From Bacillota bacterium (GTDB taxonomy: Bacteria; Bacillota; Sulfobacillia; RBS10-35; JAJYVN01), in assembly GCA_021806565.1 (NCBI GenBank), contig JAJZXK010000024.1, positions 1 to 38,891 of the forward strand: a DNA stretch of 38,891 bases. Direction: 5' to 3'. Under the pieces are notes generated by a model that was given only the letters and a program-made list of their open reading frames with translations, was not told the origin of the DNA and ran no database searches. Shown one piece after another: positions 15,285-22,834 of this stretch. A program made the translations under genes and the position numbers. Position 1 is the first letter of the stretch. Every line of letters begins with the position of its first letter.

Positions 15285-15854
15285 TCACGACACCACTGCG
15301 TTATCGGCGCCGAGTCGCACCCTCAGAAGGGCTGCCGCCCGACGCAGGATTTGCCCCACCCGTTCCTGGCTCACGTCCACGACCCGCCCGATCTCCGATT
15401 GCGACAGGCCCTCGCAGTAGTACAGCCCCAGGATCTGCTGCCATCGCTCCGGCAACCGCCCAATCTCCGCCGCCAGCCGCTGGCTCGTCAGTGCCCGTTC
15501 CGCTATCTCCGCCGGCCCCTCCGCGCCATCAGCCAGCCATTCCAGCGCCGGGGCGCCATCCACCTCGGCCGCATCCAGCGCGTCCACCGAGCCGTACGCC
15601 GCGCCGGCCGATGTCCGCCAGAAACGCATCTCACGTTCGCGCACATCCTGCATCGCGCCGCGTACCCGCCACTGCGCAAAGGTCCGAAACTGCACCCCGC
15701 GCTGCGCGTCAAACCGCTGCGCACACCGCCACAGCGCCTCCATGCCCACCGCGTACAGCAGGTCTTCGGCCACCATGCCACCCGCCTGCTCACGCGCCAA
15801 AGCGCGGACCCACGGCTCGTTGGCCGTGGCCACCTGGCCAAATGGTTCAACCAC
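15285..15854 (-). CDS. fliA: Sigma-28-like flagellar sigma factor (FliA/SigD family)
   Basis: 189 residues from GTG 15854, 9 bases after AGGAGA. Region 2 is clear: EDLLYAVGMEALWRCAQRF (30-48) with the core-binding and -10 helices through FRTFAQWRVRGAMQDVRERE (56-75). Region 4 is LPERWQQILGLYYCEGLSQ (134-152) with the recognition helix near VSQERVGQILRRAAALL (161-177). The segment between (about 80-130) is acidic linker and appears to lack sigma region 3, so the protein is about 60 residues shorter than SigD. It follows flhA by 58 bases and precedes flgM. Expected to drive the late flagellar genes. Confidence 0.8.
   Translation of the reverse strand: MVEPFGQVATANEPWVRALAREQAGGMVAEDLLYAVGMEALWRCAQRFDAQRGVQFRTFAQWRVRGAMQDVREREMRFWRTSAGAAYGSVDALDAAEVDGAPALEWLADGAEGPAEIAERALTSQRLAAEIGRLPERWQQILGLYYCEGLSQSEIGRVVDVSQERVGQILRRAAALLRVRLGADNAVVS
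15300..15307 (-). promoter_or_regulatory. Possible sigma-28 -10 box (GCCGATAA) inside the sigma gene end
   Basis: The minus strand reads GCCGATAA, identical to the sigma-28 -10 consensus, about 20 bases before flgM. No TAAA -35 is visible at the right distance and the bases also encode Gly-Ala-Asp-Asn. It may be chance, or a weak late promoter for flgM-flgK-flgL. Confidence 0.3.
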
Positions 15855-15912
15855 TTGCGATGTCTCCTGTTGGCTCGCTGGATTGGTGGACTGGCAAGGA
15901 TAAGAGCGACCG

Positions 15913-17940
15913 CTACGCCGAAACCGTGGCCATGTCGCCTTCCACCTGCGCCACCGGAAGAATTTCCACCGTCTCGGGGACCTCCGCCGTGCTCAGTACC
16001 GCCAGACGCGCCCAGGCCCGACGCGTGAACAGCCGCACCCGCGCCCGGATCTCCGGCGCGCACAGAAGCACGCACGGCCCGTCACGCAACGCCGCCGTCA
16101 TGGCCTGCGCCAACGCCCGGCGAAACGACAGCACGAACCCGGCCTCCGGCGCCCCGCCCTGAACCTGGCGGGCAATCTCCACCTCCAACACCGGGTCCAG
16201 CAGTACACACCGCAACCGCCCTCCGGACAGCGCCGGCCGCACCAGCGCGCCCCGTAGCACGTCCCTGGCCAGCGCCTGACGCACCCACTCCACCAACGTG
16301 TCCGGGTCCCGGCCCCCTTCTCGCGCCGCCCCTTCCGCCATCGCCTCCAGGATGCGCGATACCCCCCGGATGCTGACCCCCTCGGCCAACAGCCCCTGCA
16401 ACACACGCTGTACCTGCCACACCTGCAAAACACTGGGCACAAGATCGTCCACCAACGACGCCGACCGTGACCGCGCCCGCTCCAACACCGCCTTGCACGC
16501 CGCCCGATCCAACAACTCCGCGGCCTGTCGCCGACACACCTCCCCAAAATGGGTCGCCAATACCGTCGCGGGCTCCACAACCTGATAGCCGGCCCGCGTC
16601 GCACGAACCCGCTCACTTTCAGGCACCCACAGCGCCGGCACCCCAAACGTGGGATCCGTCGTCGCCTCCCCCGCCAGCGGCTCACTGACGGCCCCGGTCT
16701 CGAGCAGCAATACCTGACTTAGCCGCAGCGACCCCGGACCGGCGTCCGAACCCCGCACCGCGATCCGATAGTCCTGCGGCTCCAACTCGTGGTCTTGCAC
16801 CAACTCCGGCTCCGGCACCAAGAGCCCGAGTTGCTCCGCCAACTCTCGGCGCGCCACTCGCAGGTGGCCCATCAACGGACCCAGCACCAGCGCCGTCAAC
16901 GCATCGCCATAACGGATCGCAACTAGGGCCGGCTCCACCACCTGTACCGCCGTGTCCTGTGTTACCTGGACCTGCTGAGCTGCGCTCTGCTCTTGATCCG
17001 CCACCACACGCAGCCGCCGCCGTTCGTACCACATCCCACCAAGCAAACACCCTGAAACCACCAGAAACGGCAGGTGCGGCAACCCCGGCACAACCCCCAG
17101 GACCCCCAACGCCAACGCCCCGCCCAATAGCGCCCGCGGATTCAACACCTGACCCGCTAACGCATCGCTCAGGCTCACGTCGCCCGCCGCGCGCGTCACC
17201 ACCACCCCGGCCGCGATGCTCAAAAGCAGCGCCGGCACTTGCGTCACCAGACCGTCTCCCACCGTCAGCAGCGCGTACGTCGAAAGCGCCTGACCGACCG
17301 GCATGTGCCGCTGCAGCATCCCAATCAACAGGCCGCCGACGATGTTCACCAGCACGATCAGAATGCCGGCGATGGCGTCCCCCCGTACGAACTTGCTCGC
17401 GCCGTCCATCGCCCCGTAAAAGTCCGCCTCCTGCTCAATGCTCCGCCGCCGATGGCGGGCCGCTTCCTCATTCAACAGGCCCGCATTCAGATCCGCGTCA
17501 ATGGCCATTTGCTTACCAGGCATCGCATCCAGCGTGAACCGGGCCGCTACTTCAGCCACACGCTCCGACCCACGCGTTACCACCACAAACTGCACAATGA
17601 TCAGGATCACGAAGGTCACAAACCCCACCACCGGGTTTGACCCCATCAGGAATCGCCCAAAGGCGGCAATGACCGGACCCGCATTCGCCTTCAACAGGAT
17701 CAACCGGGTGGCCGACACATTCAGCGCCAAGCGAAACAACGTCGTAAACAGCAACAGCGAGGGAAAGGCGCTGGTTTCCAGCACGTCCCGGCTGTACAGA
17801 ACGGCCAGCAATACCACCAGGGCGATGGAAAGGTTCACCGTCTGCAAGAGCGCCAGCACCAAAGGCGGCAGCGGCACCAACAGCACCGCCACCAACAGCA
17901 CGACGCCGACGCCCAGAGCCGCATCCCGGTTGAGCCGCAA
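15913..17940 (-). CDS. flhA: Flagellar export gate protein FlhA
   Basis: 675 residues from TTG 17940, with GGGGGAGGTG upstream. Inner-membrane gate of the flagellar export machine that receives substrates and chaperones. Eight or so membrane segments fill residues 8-310. The FHIPEP-family signature VAARFTLDAMPGKQMAID (131-148) and the loop EADFYGAMDGASKFVRGDA (171-189) are present. A cytoplasmic nonamer-forming domain follows from about 340. Length is normal (675-700). It is preceded by flhB, with an 85-base gap, and followed by the sigma factor. Genes flhF and flhG, usually next, are absent here. Confidence 0.95.
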   Translation of the reverse strand: MRLNRDAALGVGVVLLVAVLLVPLPPLVLALLQTVNLSIALVVLLAVLYSRDVLETSAFPSLLLFTTLFRLALNVSATRLILLKANAGPVIAAFGRFLMGSNPVVGFVTFVILIIVQFVVVTRGSERVAEVAARFTLDAMPGKQMAIDADLNAGLLNEEAARHRRRSIEQEADFYGAMDGASKFVRGDAIAGILIVLVNIVGGLLIGMLQRHMPVGQALSTYALLTVGDGLVTQVPALLLSIAAGVVVTRAAGDVSLSDALAGQVLNPRALLGGALALGVLGVVPGLPHLPFLVVSGCLLGGMWYERRRLRVVADQEQSAAQQVQVTQDTAVQVVEPALVAIRYGDALTALVLGPLMGHLRVARRELAEQLGLLVPEPELVQDHELEPQDYRIAVRGSDAGPGSLRLSQVLLLETGAVSEPLAGEATTDPTFGVPALWVPESERVRATRAGYQVVEPATVLATHFGEVCRRQAAELLDRAACKAVLERARSRSASLVDDLVPSVLQVWQVQRVLQGLLAEGVSIRGVSRILEAMAEGAAREGGRDPDTLVEWVRQALARDVLRGALVRPALSGGRLRCVLLDPVLEVEIARQVQGGAPEAGFVLSFRRALAQAMTAALRDGPCVLLCAPEIRARVRLFTRRAWARLAVLSTAEVPETVEILPVAQVEGDMATVSA

Positions 17941-18025
17941 GACACCTCCCCCTTTCTATGTCCCTAACCGCCTGTATACATAGACACACTGAACCCTGAG
18001 CGCCTGTGGTGCTCAGCCCTTATGT

Positions 18026-19045
18026 TCACCCGACCACTCGGCCCCGCATCGCCCAGGCCACCACCACCGCCACCGCCTGATAGAGGGCCGCCGGAATCGG
18101 CTGGCCCACCCTGGCCACCGGATACAACGATCGCGCCAACGCCGGTTCCTCCCGTACCGGCACCCCCGCGGCAAACGCCGCATCCCGGATCCGTAGCGCA
18201 AAAGCATCCACGCCCTTGGCCAGCACCACCGGCGCCAGGTCCGACCCCGGCCGGTACCGCAGGGCAATCGCGTAGTGCTCCGGATTGGCGACCACCACCG
18301 TCGCGTCCGCCACATCCAGCAACTGCCGCCGCCGCACCAGCGCCATGTGCATCCGACGCCGCCGCATCCGAAGCTGCGGATCGCCCTCCGTCTGTTTCCG
18401 CTCCTCCCGCGCCTCCGCGTGCGTCATCCGTATCGACTGCCCAAACTGCCACTGCCGAAACACCGCTTCCGCCATCCCGACCACCGCCAATAGCACGCCG
18501 CCCCGCCACAGCACCGCCCACAGTGCCGCCGCCACCGCGGCCACCGCGCCGGATGGATTCCCCAACAGACCAGGGCTGGCCCGGATTAGGGTCCATACCG
18601 GCCCAATGGCGACCGCCGTCACTCCAAGCGCCGTCAGCAGCGATCGGCCAAAGCGCGCCATCCCCTCCGCACCGAACTGCTGGCGCAAGGTGTTCACTGG
18701 GTTCGGCACGTTCGGCCGTAGCGCGCTCCACGGCAGCCGCCCGCCCGTCAGTGCCACCCCGCAGAGCACCGATGCCCCCGCGGCAACCGCCGCCGGCCAG
18801 AGCACGGCCGCCCGCAACGTGCGCAATACCAGCGGTTCGGTTACCAATCCCCCCCCGAAGCCGACACGCGCCAAAGCCGTCACCGCGACCGCCGCCCGCG
18901 GCCCAAAGCTGCCCATCCCAATCGCCAACGCCAAGAGCCCCAGCGACGCGGACAGACTGTTGGCCCCAGCTCGTTGCCCCGATTCGGCCGCCTGCTGCTT
19001 ACGACGCGGGCTGGCCGGAAGTACACGCTCGCCCGACGTGCTCAC
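18026..19045 (-). CDS. flhB: Flagellar export switch protein FlhB (NPEH variant)
   Basis: 339 residues from GTG 19045, overlapping the fliR stop as GTGA. It controls the switch from hook to filament export. There are four membrane segments before residue 200, then a cytoplasmic domain with the autocleavage site. The conserved NPTH is here Asn254-Pro255-Glu256-His257. The Asn that cyclises and the Pro that is cleaved are kept, so cleavage is still plausible, but the Thr is replaced. An unusually basic run RMRRRRMHMALVRRR (226-240) precedes it. Otherwise of normal length. Confidence 0.93.
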   Translation of the reverse strand: MSTSGERVLPASPRRKQQAAESGQRAGANSLSASLGLLALAIGMGSFGPRAAVAVTALARVGFGGGLVTEPLVLRTLRAAVLWPAAVAAGASVLCGVALTGGRLPWSALRPNVPNPVNTLRQQFGAEGMARFGRSLLTALGVTAVAIGPVWTLIRASPGLLGNPSGAVAAVAAALWAVLWRGGVLLAVVGMAEAVFRQWQFGQSIRMTHAEAREERKQTEGDPQLRMRRRRMHMALVRRRQLLDVADATVVVANPEHYAIALRYRPGSDLAPVVLAKGVDAFALRIRDAAFAAGVPVREEPALARSLYPVARVGQPIPAALYQAVAVVVAWAMRGRVVG

Positions 19046-19770
19046 GGCAACACCGCCGACGCCACCACGCGCGCCACACTCGCCAATGCCGCCGCCAACG
19101 GCCCCGACAGTACCAACAGCAGGACCGCAAACATCGCCAACTGCAACGGCAAGGACACCGTGAGCAGGTTCGCCTGGGGCATCGCCCGGCCGAGTAACCC
19201 CACCACCAGTAGCGCGGCCAACTCCGCCCCGACCACCGGACCCGCCACTCCGACCGCGAGCCCCAACGACCGCACCAAGAGCGCCGTGATTCTCGGCAGT
19301 GACGCCCCGACCAGACCCAACGCCGGATCACCCAAGGGCCACACCCCAAAGCTGCGGTGCAGCGCGGCCAGCACGACCGCGATCCCGCCGCTTCCATACA
19401 GCAACGCCAGGGTGCCAATGCTCAGCAGGTTTCCGACCGCCGGCACCGGAACCGCCACGGGCGAGATCGCCTCGGCCGCCGACACCCCGGCCACCACGCC
19501 CGCCATTTGACCGCTCAACATTGCCGTCGCGTAGAGCACGCGGGCTCCATACGCCATCAACATGCCCAGCACCAGATTCCCGACCGCGACCAGCGCCAGG
19601 CCCGCCACCGTCGTCGGCAGCCCCCCCGGATGCACCGGCCCCACCCCCCACGCCAACGCCGCCGCCACGAACACCGAGATGGGGATCGGCACCTCGCCCG
19701 GCCCCATACCTGGCAGCCACATGAGCACCCCACTCACGCGCGCCAAGGTCAGGGCGTATGCCTCCACCAC
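19042..19770 (-). CDS. fliR: Flagellar export membrane protein FliR
   Basis: 242 residues from GTG 19770, after GAGGAGGGG. Hydrophobic throughout with about six membrane segments. Typical FliR features are ARVSGVLMWLPGMGPGEVPIP near the N-terminus, AYGARVLYATAMLSGQMAGVVAGVS in the middle, and the ending GRAMPQANLLTVSLPLQLAM. FliR forms the export channel with FliP and FliQ. It overlaps flhB by four bases, so the pair is probably translationally coupled. Slightly shorter than usual (about 255). Confidence 0.93.
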   Translation of the reverse strand: MVEAYALTLARVSGVLMWLPGMGPGEVPIPISVFVAAALAWGVGPVHPGGLPTTVAGLALVAVGNLVLGMLMAYGARVLYATAMLSGQMAGVVAGVSAAEAISPVAVPVPAVGNLLSIGTLALLYGSGGIAVVLAALHRSFGVWPLGDPALGLVGASLPRITALLVRSLGLAVGVAGPVVGAELAALLVVGLLGRAMPQANLLTVSLPLQLAMFAVLLLVLSGPLAAALASVARVVASAVLP

Positions 19771-19782
19771 CCGCGCCCCTCC

Positions 19783-20055
19783 TCATCCAACTGGCGGCGT
19801 CGCGATTCCCGCAAGGACCGCATGCGTCCACGTCGCGGCGTACTGCAATGACCACAGGCCTGTGGCGCCCAACACCGCCAGGATCACCACCAGCTTGACG
19901 GCAAACCCGATCGCCGCGTCCTGCAAGTTGAAGAGCGCCTGAACGAAGCCCACAGCCAACCCGATCACTGCCGCCGCCACCAGGCAGGGACCCGCAAGCG
20001 CAAGCAGAGCCAGCGCACCGTGTCGGTACAGGTCAAACAGTGCCGCCGCGCTCAC
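19783..20055 (-). CDS. fliQ: Flagellar export membrane protein FliQ
   Basis: 90 residues from GTG 20055, with GGGGGGGAGA upstream. Two membrane segments separated by FNLQDAAIGFAVKLV, which carries the loop (usually TQxxE..L.F.PK) that is characteristic of FliQ. Here the loop is shortened to LFNLQDAAIG. Length equals the family norm. It lies between fliP and fliR as in nearly all flagellar operons. Confidence 0.92.
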   Translation of the reverse strand: MSAAALFDLYRHGALALLALAGPCLVAAAVIGLAVGFVQALFNLQDAAIGFAVKLVVILAVLGATGLWSLQYAATWTHAVLAGIATPPVG

Positions 20056-20073
20056 GTGTCTCCCCCCCCTATC

Positions 20074-20727
20074 TCACGGTCGAAATCCACGCACCAGCGA
20101 CCCAACCAACAAGGGCCAGCCCCCAGAAACCAGAAACAGCAATATCTTGATCGGCGTTGATACCAACGTTGGGGGCAGCATCAACATGCCCGCCGACAGC
20201 AGGATGCTCTGAACCGCCAAATCCACCACGACAAACGGAATGTAGATCATCACCGCGATGCGGAAGGCTTCCGTCAACTCAGACACCACAAACGACGGCA
20301 CCAGCACGAAAAACGGCACCGCCTTCGGCGCCGTCGGCGTCATGTGCCGCAGATGCTCAAACAGTAGCAAGTCCTTGGGATTCACCTGCGCTTCCATCCA
20401 CGCACGCATCGGGACCTGTGCCGCCGCCAGCGCAGATTGCAACCCGATCTTGCCAGCCGCCATGGGCAGGTATGCCGTCGCGTACACCGCGTGCAACACC
20501 GGCGCCATCACGATTCCGGTCAGAAACAACGCCAGTCCGCTCAGTACCGCGTTGGGCAGGGCCGTGCCGACAGCCAGGGCCTGCTGCAAGAACGCCAGCA
20601 CCACCGCAATCCGCAGATACGACGTCATCATCAGAAGGATGGCCGGGGCTGCCGCCAACACCGTCAGCCCCACCAGGATCTGCACGGTGGTCGCCACGTG
20701 GTGCGGCGCGCCCAACGCAAGCGTCAC
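20074..20727 (-). CDS. fliP: Flagellar export channel protein FliP
   Basis: 217 residues from GTG 20727, after GAGGGGAGGG. It has the conserved segments MMTSYLRIAVVLAFLQQALA (about 34-53), the substrate-channel region PKDLLLFEHL, and FFVLVPSFVVSELTEAFRIA with IYIPFVVVDLAVQSILLSAG. Core of the export gate. It has no long N-terminal signal peptide; the frame upstream is open but overlaps fliO. Length is at the short end for FliP. Confidence 0.93.
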   Translation of the reverse strand: MTLALGAPHHVATTVQILVGLTVLAAAPAILLMMTSYLRIAVVLAFLQQALAVGTALPNAVLSGLALFLTGIVMAPVLHAVYATAYLPMAAGKIGLQSALAAAQVPMRAWMEAQVNPKDLLLFEHLRHMTPTAPKAVPFFVLVPSFVVSELTEAFRIAVMIYIPFVVVDLAVQSILLSAGMLMLPPTLVSTPIKILLFLVSGGWPLLVGSLVRGFRP

Positions 20728-20740
20728 ATGCGCCCTCCCC

Positions 20741-21025
20741 TCACGGCTCCGGCTTCGATTGGCGTCGCATGCGGCGCCCACCACTGCTGCGCATGAGATG
20801 GACCACGTTTCCCTCCGAATCGTCCCGCAGGACCGTAACCGCTCCCTGGCGCGTCACCACGAGCATCAATACCCGGCCCTGGATGGCCACGGACACCACC
20901 CGCGCCCCACCGCCCAGGGCCACCACGCTTCGGACGCCTGCCGCCGGGGCCTTGCGGTACCGCTGCGCCCACCACGCCAGGGCCACCAATCCGCAAACGA
21001 TCAGCAGTGTCAGGACTTCGCGCAT
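20741..21025 (-). CDS. fliO: FliO-like flagellar biosynthetic protein
   Basis: 94 residues from ATG 21025, with GGAGGAGG 4 bases upstream. One N-terminal membrane segment (VLTLLIVCGLVALAWWAQRY) is followed by a small beta-rich domain (GGARVVSVAIQGRVLMLVVTRQG), the layout of FliO, which helps FliP assemble. Its position just before fliP supports this. The upstream part of the same frame overlaps the region after the CRISPR-like array and has no ribosome site, so the later start was chosen. Confidence 0.8.
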   Translation of the reverse strand: MREVLTLLIVCGLVALAWWAQRYRKAPAAGVRSVVALGGGARVVSVAIQGRVLMLVVTRQGAVTVLRDDSEGNVVHLMRSSGGRRMRRQSKPEP

Positions 21026-21065
21026 GTGGCCTCCTCCGTTCCTTTTCCATTCCAACCAATCAGCG

Positions 21066-21091
21066 GGGCCGGCGGCTATTGCCACCGGCCC
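21066..21091. other. Strong 11-bp stem-loop just upstream of fliO
   Basis: GGGCCGGCGGC (21066-21076) pairs with GCCACCGGCCC (21081-21091), with one wobble and a 4-base loop, 40 bases before the fliO start. No T-tract follows on either strand, so it is more likely an RNA-stability, processing or attenuation structure than a full terminator. Confidence 0.6.
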
Positions 21092-21167
21092 TACGACATA
21101 CCTCCCCCAGGTTCGCCTACTGCGAGCGAGTCGATAACGCATTCCCCCTGGGGGGCGCTCGCGGGCG

Positions 21168-21195
21168 TTGGGAGAGAAGGGCTAATGGGTATAAT
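21168..21195 (+). promoter_or_regulatory. Sigma-A-like promoter reading into the CRISPR-like array
   Basis: TTGGGA (21168-21173), 16-base spacer, then a perfect TATAAT (21190-21195). It is on the plus strand, opposite to the flagellar genes, and lies about 95 bases before the first repeat. It fits a CRISPR leader promoter and would also make antisense RNA to the end of fliM. A hairpin (GGTGCC, loop, GGCACC at 21221-21237) lies between promoter and array. Confidence 0.6.
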
Positions 21196-21291
21196 AGAGG
21201 TGCAGGGAGCGGGCGGGGGAGGTGCCATTCAGGCACCCGCTCGCAAAGCGGCCCTGTAGATCTTGGGGGCCAAGGGGTGTACCCTGGCGCT

Positions 21292-21688
21292 GTTGCAGGA
21301 CTCTCCCCATGCGTTGGGGGTTGCAAGATTCCGGTATCGTCGATACACTAGGAGGGCCGACGGTTGCAGGACTCTCCCCATGCGTTGGGGGTTGCAAGAT
21401 TCCGGTATCGTCGATACACTAGGAGGGCCGACGGTTGCAGGACTCTCCCCATGCGTTGGGGGTTGCAAGATCGTAGAAACGGGTAGCGAAGACACGCTGC
21501 GCGCCGCGTTGCAGGACTCTCCCCATGCGTTGGGGGTTGCAAGCATCTGGATGTGTGGATCCCATAGGAGCGAAGGATGGGTTGCAGGACTCTCCCCATG
21601 CGTTGGGGGTTGCAAGGGCCGGTCAGTCGGCGGCTCTCCGAGCGCGCGGAGTGTTGCGGGACGTTCCTCACTCGTCGGGGGTTGTAAC
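21292..21688 (+). CRISPR. CRISPR-like array: five 36-bp repeats plus one degenerate repeat
   Basis: Exact 36-bp repeats occupy 21292-21327, 21363-21398, 21434-21469, 21508-21543 and 21581-21616. A degenerate sixth copy (27 of 36 matches) occupies 21653-21688. Spacers are 35, 35, 38, 37 and 36 bp; the first two are identical. The repeat begins GTTGCAGGAC and ends GGTTGCAAG. It holds an inner CCCCA/TGGGG stem and an outer TTGCA/TGCAA inverted repeat. The degenerate copy at the right end and the TATAAT promoter at the left suggest a leader on the left. No cas gene is in the window. Strand is by inference. Confidence 0.85.
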
Positions 21689-22834
21689 GCCCAGCAGTCG
21701 CGTGATGCGTACGCCGATCCGTTCCCCGATGGCCACGACCTTCCCTTCGGCTACCGCGACTCCGTTGGCCAGAAGCGTAATTGGAGTGCTGATCTCCTGA
21801 TCGAGGGTGACTTCCATCTCCGGCGCCAACGCTCGCAGATCGCTCAACGTGATCCGAGTACTGCCAAGCACCGCCCGCAACTCCACACGCACCCGTGTCT
21901 CCACCCTGCCCTCCAAAGCTTCACTCCAAAGGGATCCCGTCTCCGGCATCGCCCCCGCCACCTCCCATTGCGTGATGACCTTCTGCGCCCGACCGTCCGT
22001 TGGACTGGTCCGTTCCCGGATCCGGCACTGAAGCAGATGCGCCCCTCCCACCTCCACCCGCCCCACATCCGGTGCCCCCGCCAGATCCAGGACCACACCC
22101 GGCCGTAGCGCCAGCAACTCGGCCATCGACGGTGCAGCCAAGGGCAGATACACCACCAGGTCCAACGGCACTCGATCCGCCAAAGCCGCACCCGCTGAAG
22201 CCGCTGCGGCCTCCGCCTTGGTGCGCTCTCGCAAACCCGCGCGTGAAAACGCCGTCAGGTGCGGTTCCAGTGCCGCCAGCGGCAGGCACAACACCACCGA
22301 CTCACTGCCCGCCGTCGGCCACACATCCCCCCGAATCTCCATCGAGATCAACAACACCCGGTCTTCCGGCCCCGCGATCGCGCCAAACACGTTGCGGCCC
22401 GCACCCGACACATGGGGTTGGATGCCCAATGCCGGCGTCCAGGCGGCCCGCCACGTCTCCACCAGCCGATCCACAAACCGGCGCACCAACTTAAGGTCGG
22501 TCTCTGTCAGATCGGCCACTTCGACCCGCCCGTCCCCCCCCTGCAGCACATCCGTAATCGCCAGCACCAGGGGCACCGGCATCACCCACAGGGCTTCCGT
22601 ATTCAGGGGGGCGACCGTACACGGAACCCGCAGTGCCCGTTCCGGCACCCGTTCGACCTCGCGATACACCGACTGTCGTATGCCAGACAGCGACACGTGC
22701 AACGGCGTGTCTCCCCCCAGCAGCAGTCCCAACTCGCGCCCCAACAAACGCGCCTGGTCTTCGTGGAGCGCCTGCATGACCCGCACAACCTCGGGATCCA
22801 GGCGGTTACCGCCCATCACATCGAGAAGCGACAT
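21668..22834 (-). CDS. fliM: FliM-FliN fused flagellar motor switch protein
   Basis: 388 residues from ATG 22834, which overlaps the fliL stop as TGATG. The FliM middle domain runs from about 25 to 205 (RELGLLLGGDTPLHVSLSG, LTETDLKLVRRFVDRLVETW, RVLLISMEIRGD, VVLCLPLAALEP). Two SpoA/surface-presentation domains follow. The first (222-275: VPLDLVVYLPLAAPSMAELL) is the FliM C-terminal domain. The second (315-382: VRVELRAVLGSTRITLSDLR, through IGVRITRLLG) is a FliN domain. No separate fliN is in the cluster, so one protein appears to do both jobs. The N-terminal EIDALL CheY-binding motif is absent. The last six codons and the stop lie inside the degenerate CRISPR repeat. Confidence 0.88.
   Translation of the reverse strand: MSLLDVMGGNRLDPEVVRVMQALHEDQARLLGRELGLLLGGDTPLHVSLSGIRQSVYREVERVPERALRVPCTVAPLNTEALWVMPVPLVLAITDVLQGGDGRVEVADLTETDLKLVRRFVDRLVETWRAAWTPALGIQPHVSGAGRNVFGAIAGPEDRVLLISMEIRGDVWPTAGSESVVLCLPLAALEPHLTAFSRAGLRERTKAEAAAASAGAALADRVPLDLVVYLPLAAPSMAELLALRPGVVLDLAGAPDVGRVEVGGAHLLQCRIRERTSPTDGRAQKVITQWEVAGAMPETGSLWSEALEGRVETRVRVELRAVLGSTRITLSDLRALAPEMEVTLDQEISTPITLLANGVAVAEGKVVAIGERIGVRITRLLGVTTPDE

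Noticed and set aside
14852-16162. 436-codon plus-strand open frame
   Set aside because: Covers flgK, flgM, the sigma gene and the end of flhA in antisense; no recognisable features.
15913-17940. Possible type III secretion (non-flagellar) origin of the export genes
   Set aside because: Rod, hook, filament and motor genes are all present and ordered as in flagellar operons.
21066-21091. Stem-loop as a rho-independent terminator before fliO
   Set aside because: No T-tract on either strand, so termination is not supported; kept only as a stem-loop.
21117-21671. Several open frames in the repeat array
   Set aside because: They only translate the 36-bp repeats (repeating peptide such as NAWGESC); periodicity comes from the array, not from a gene.
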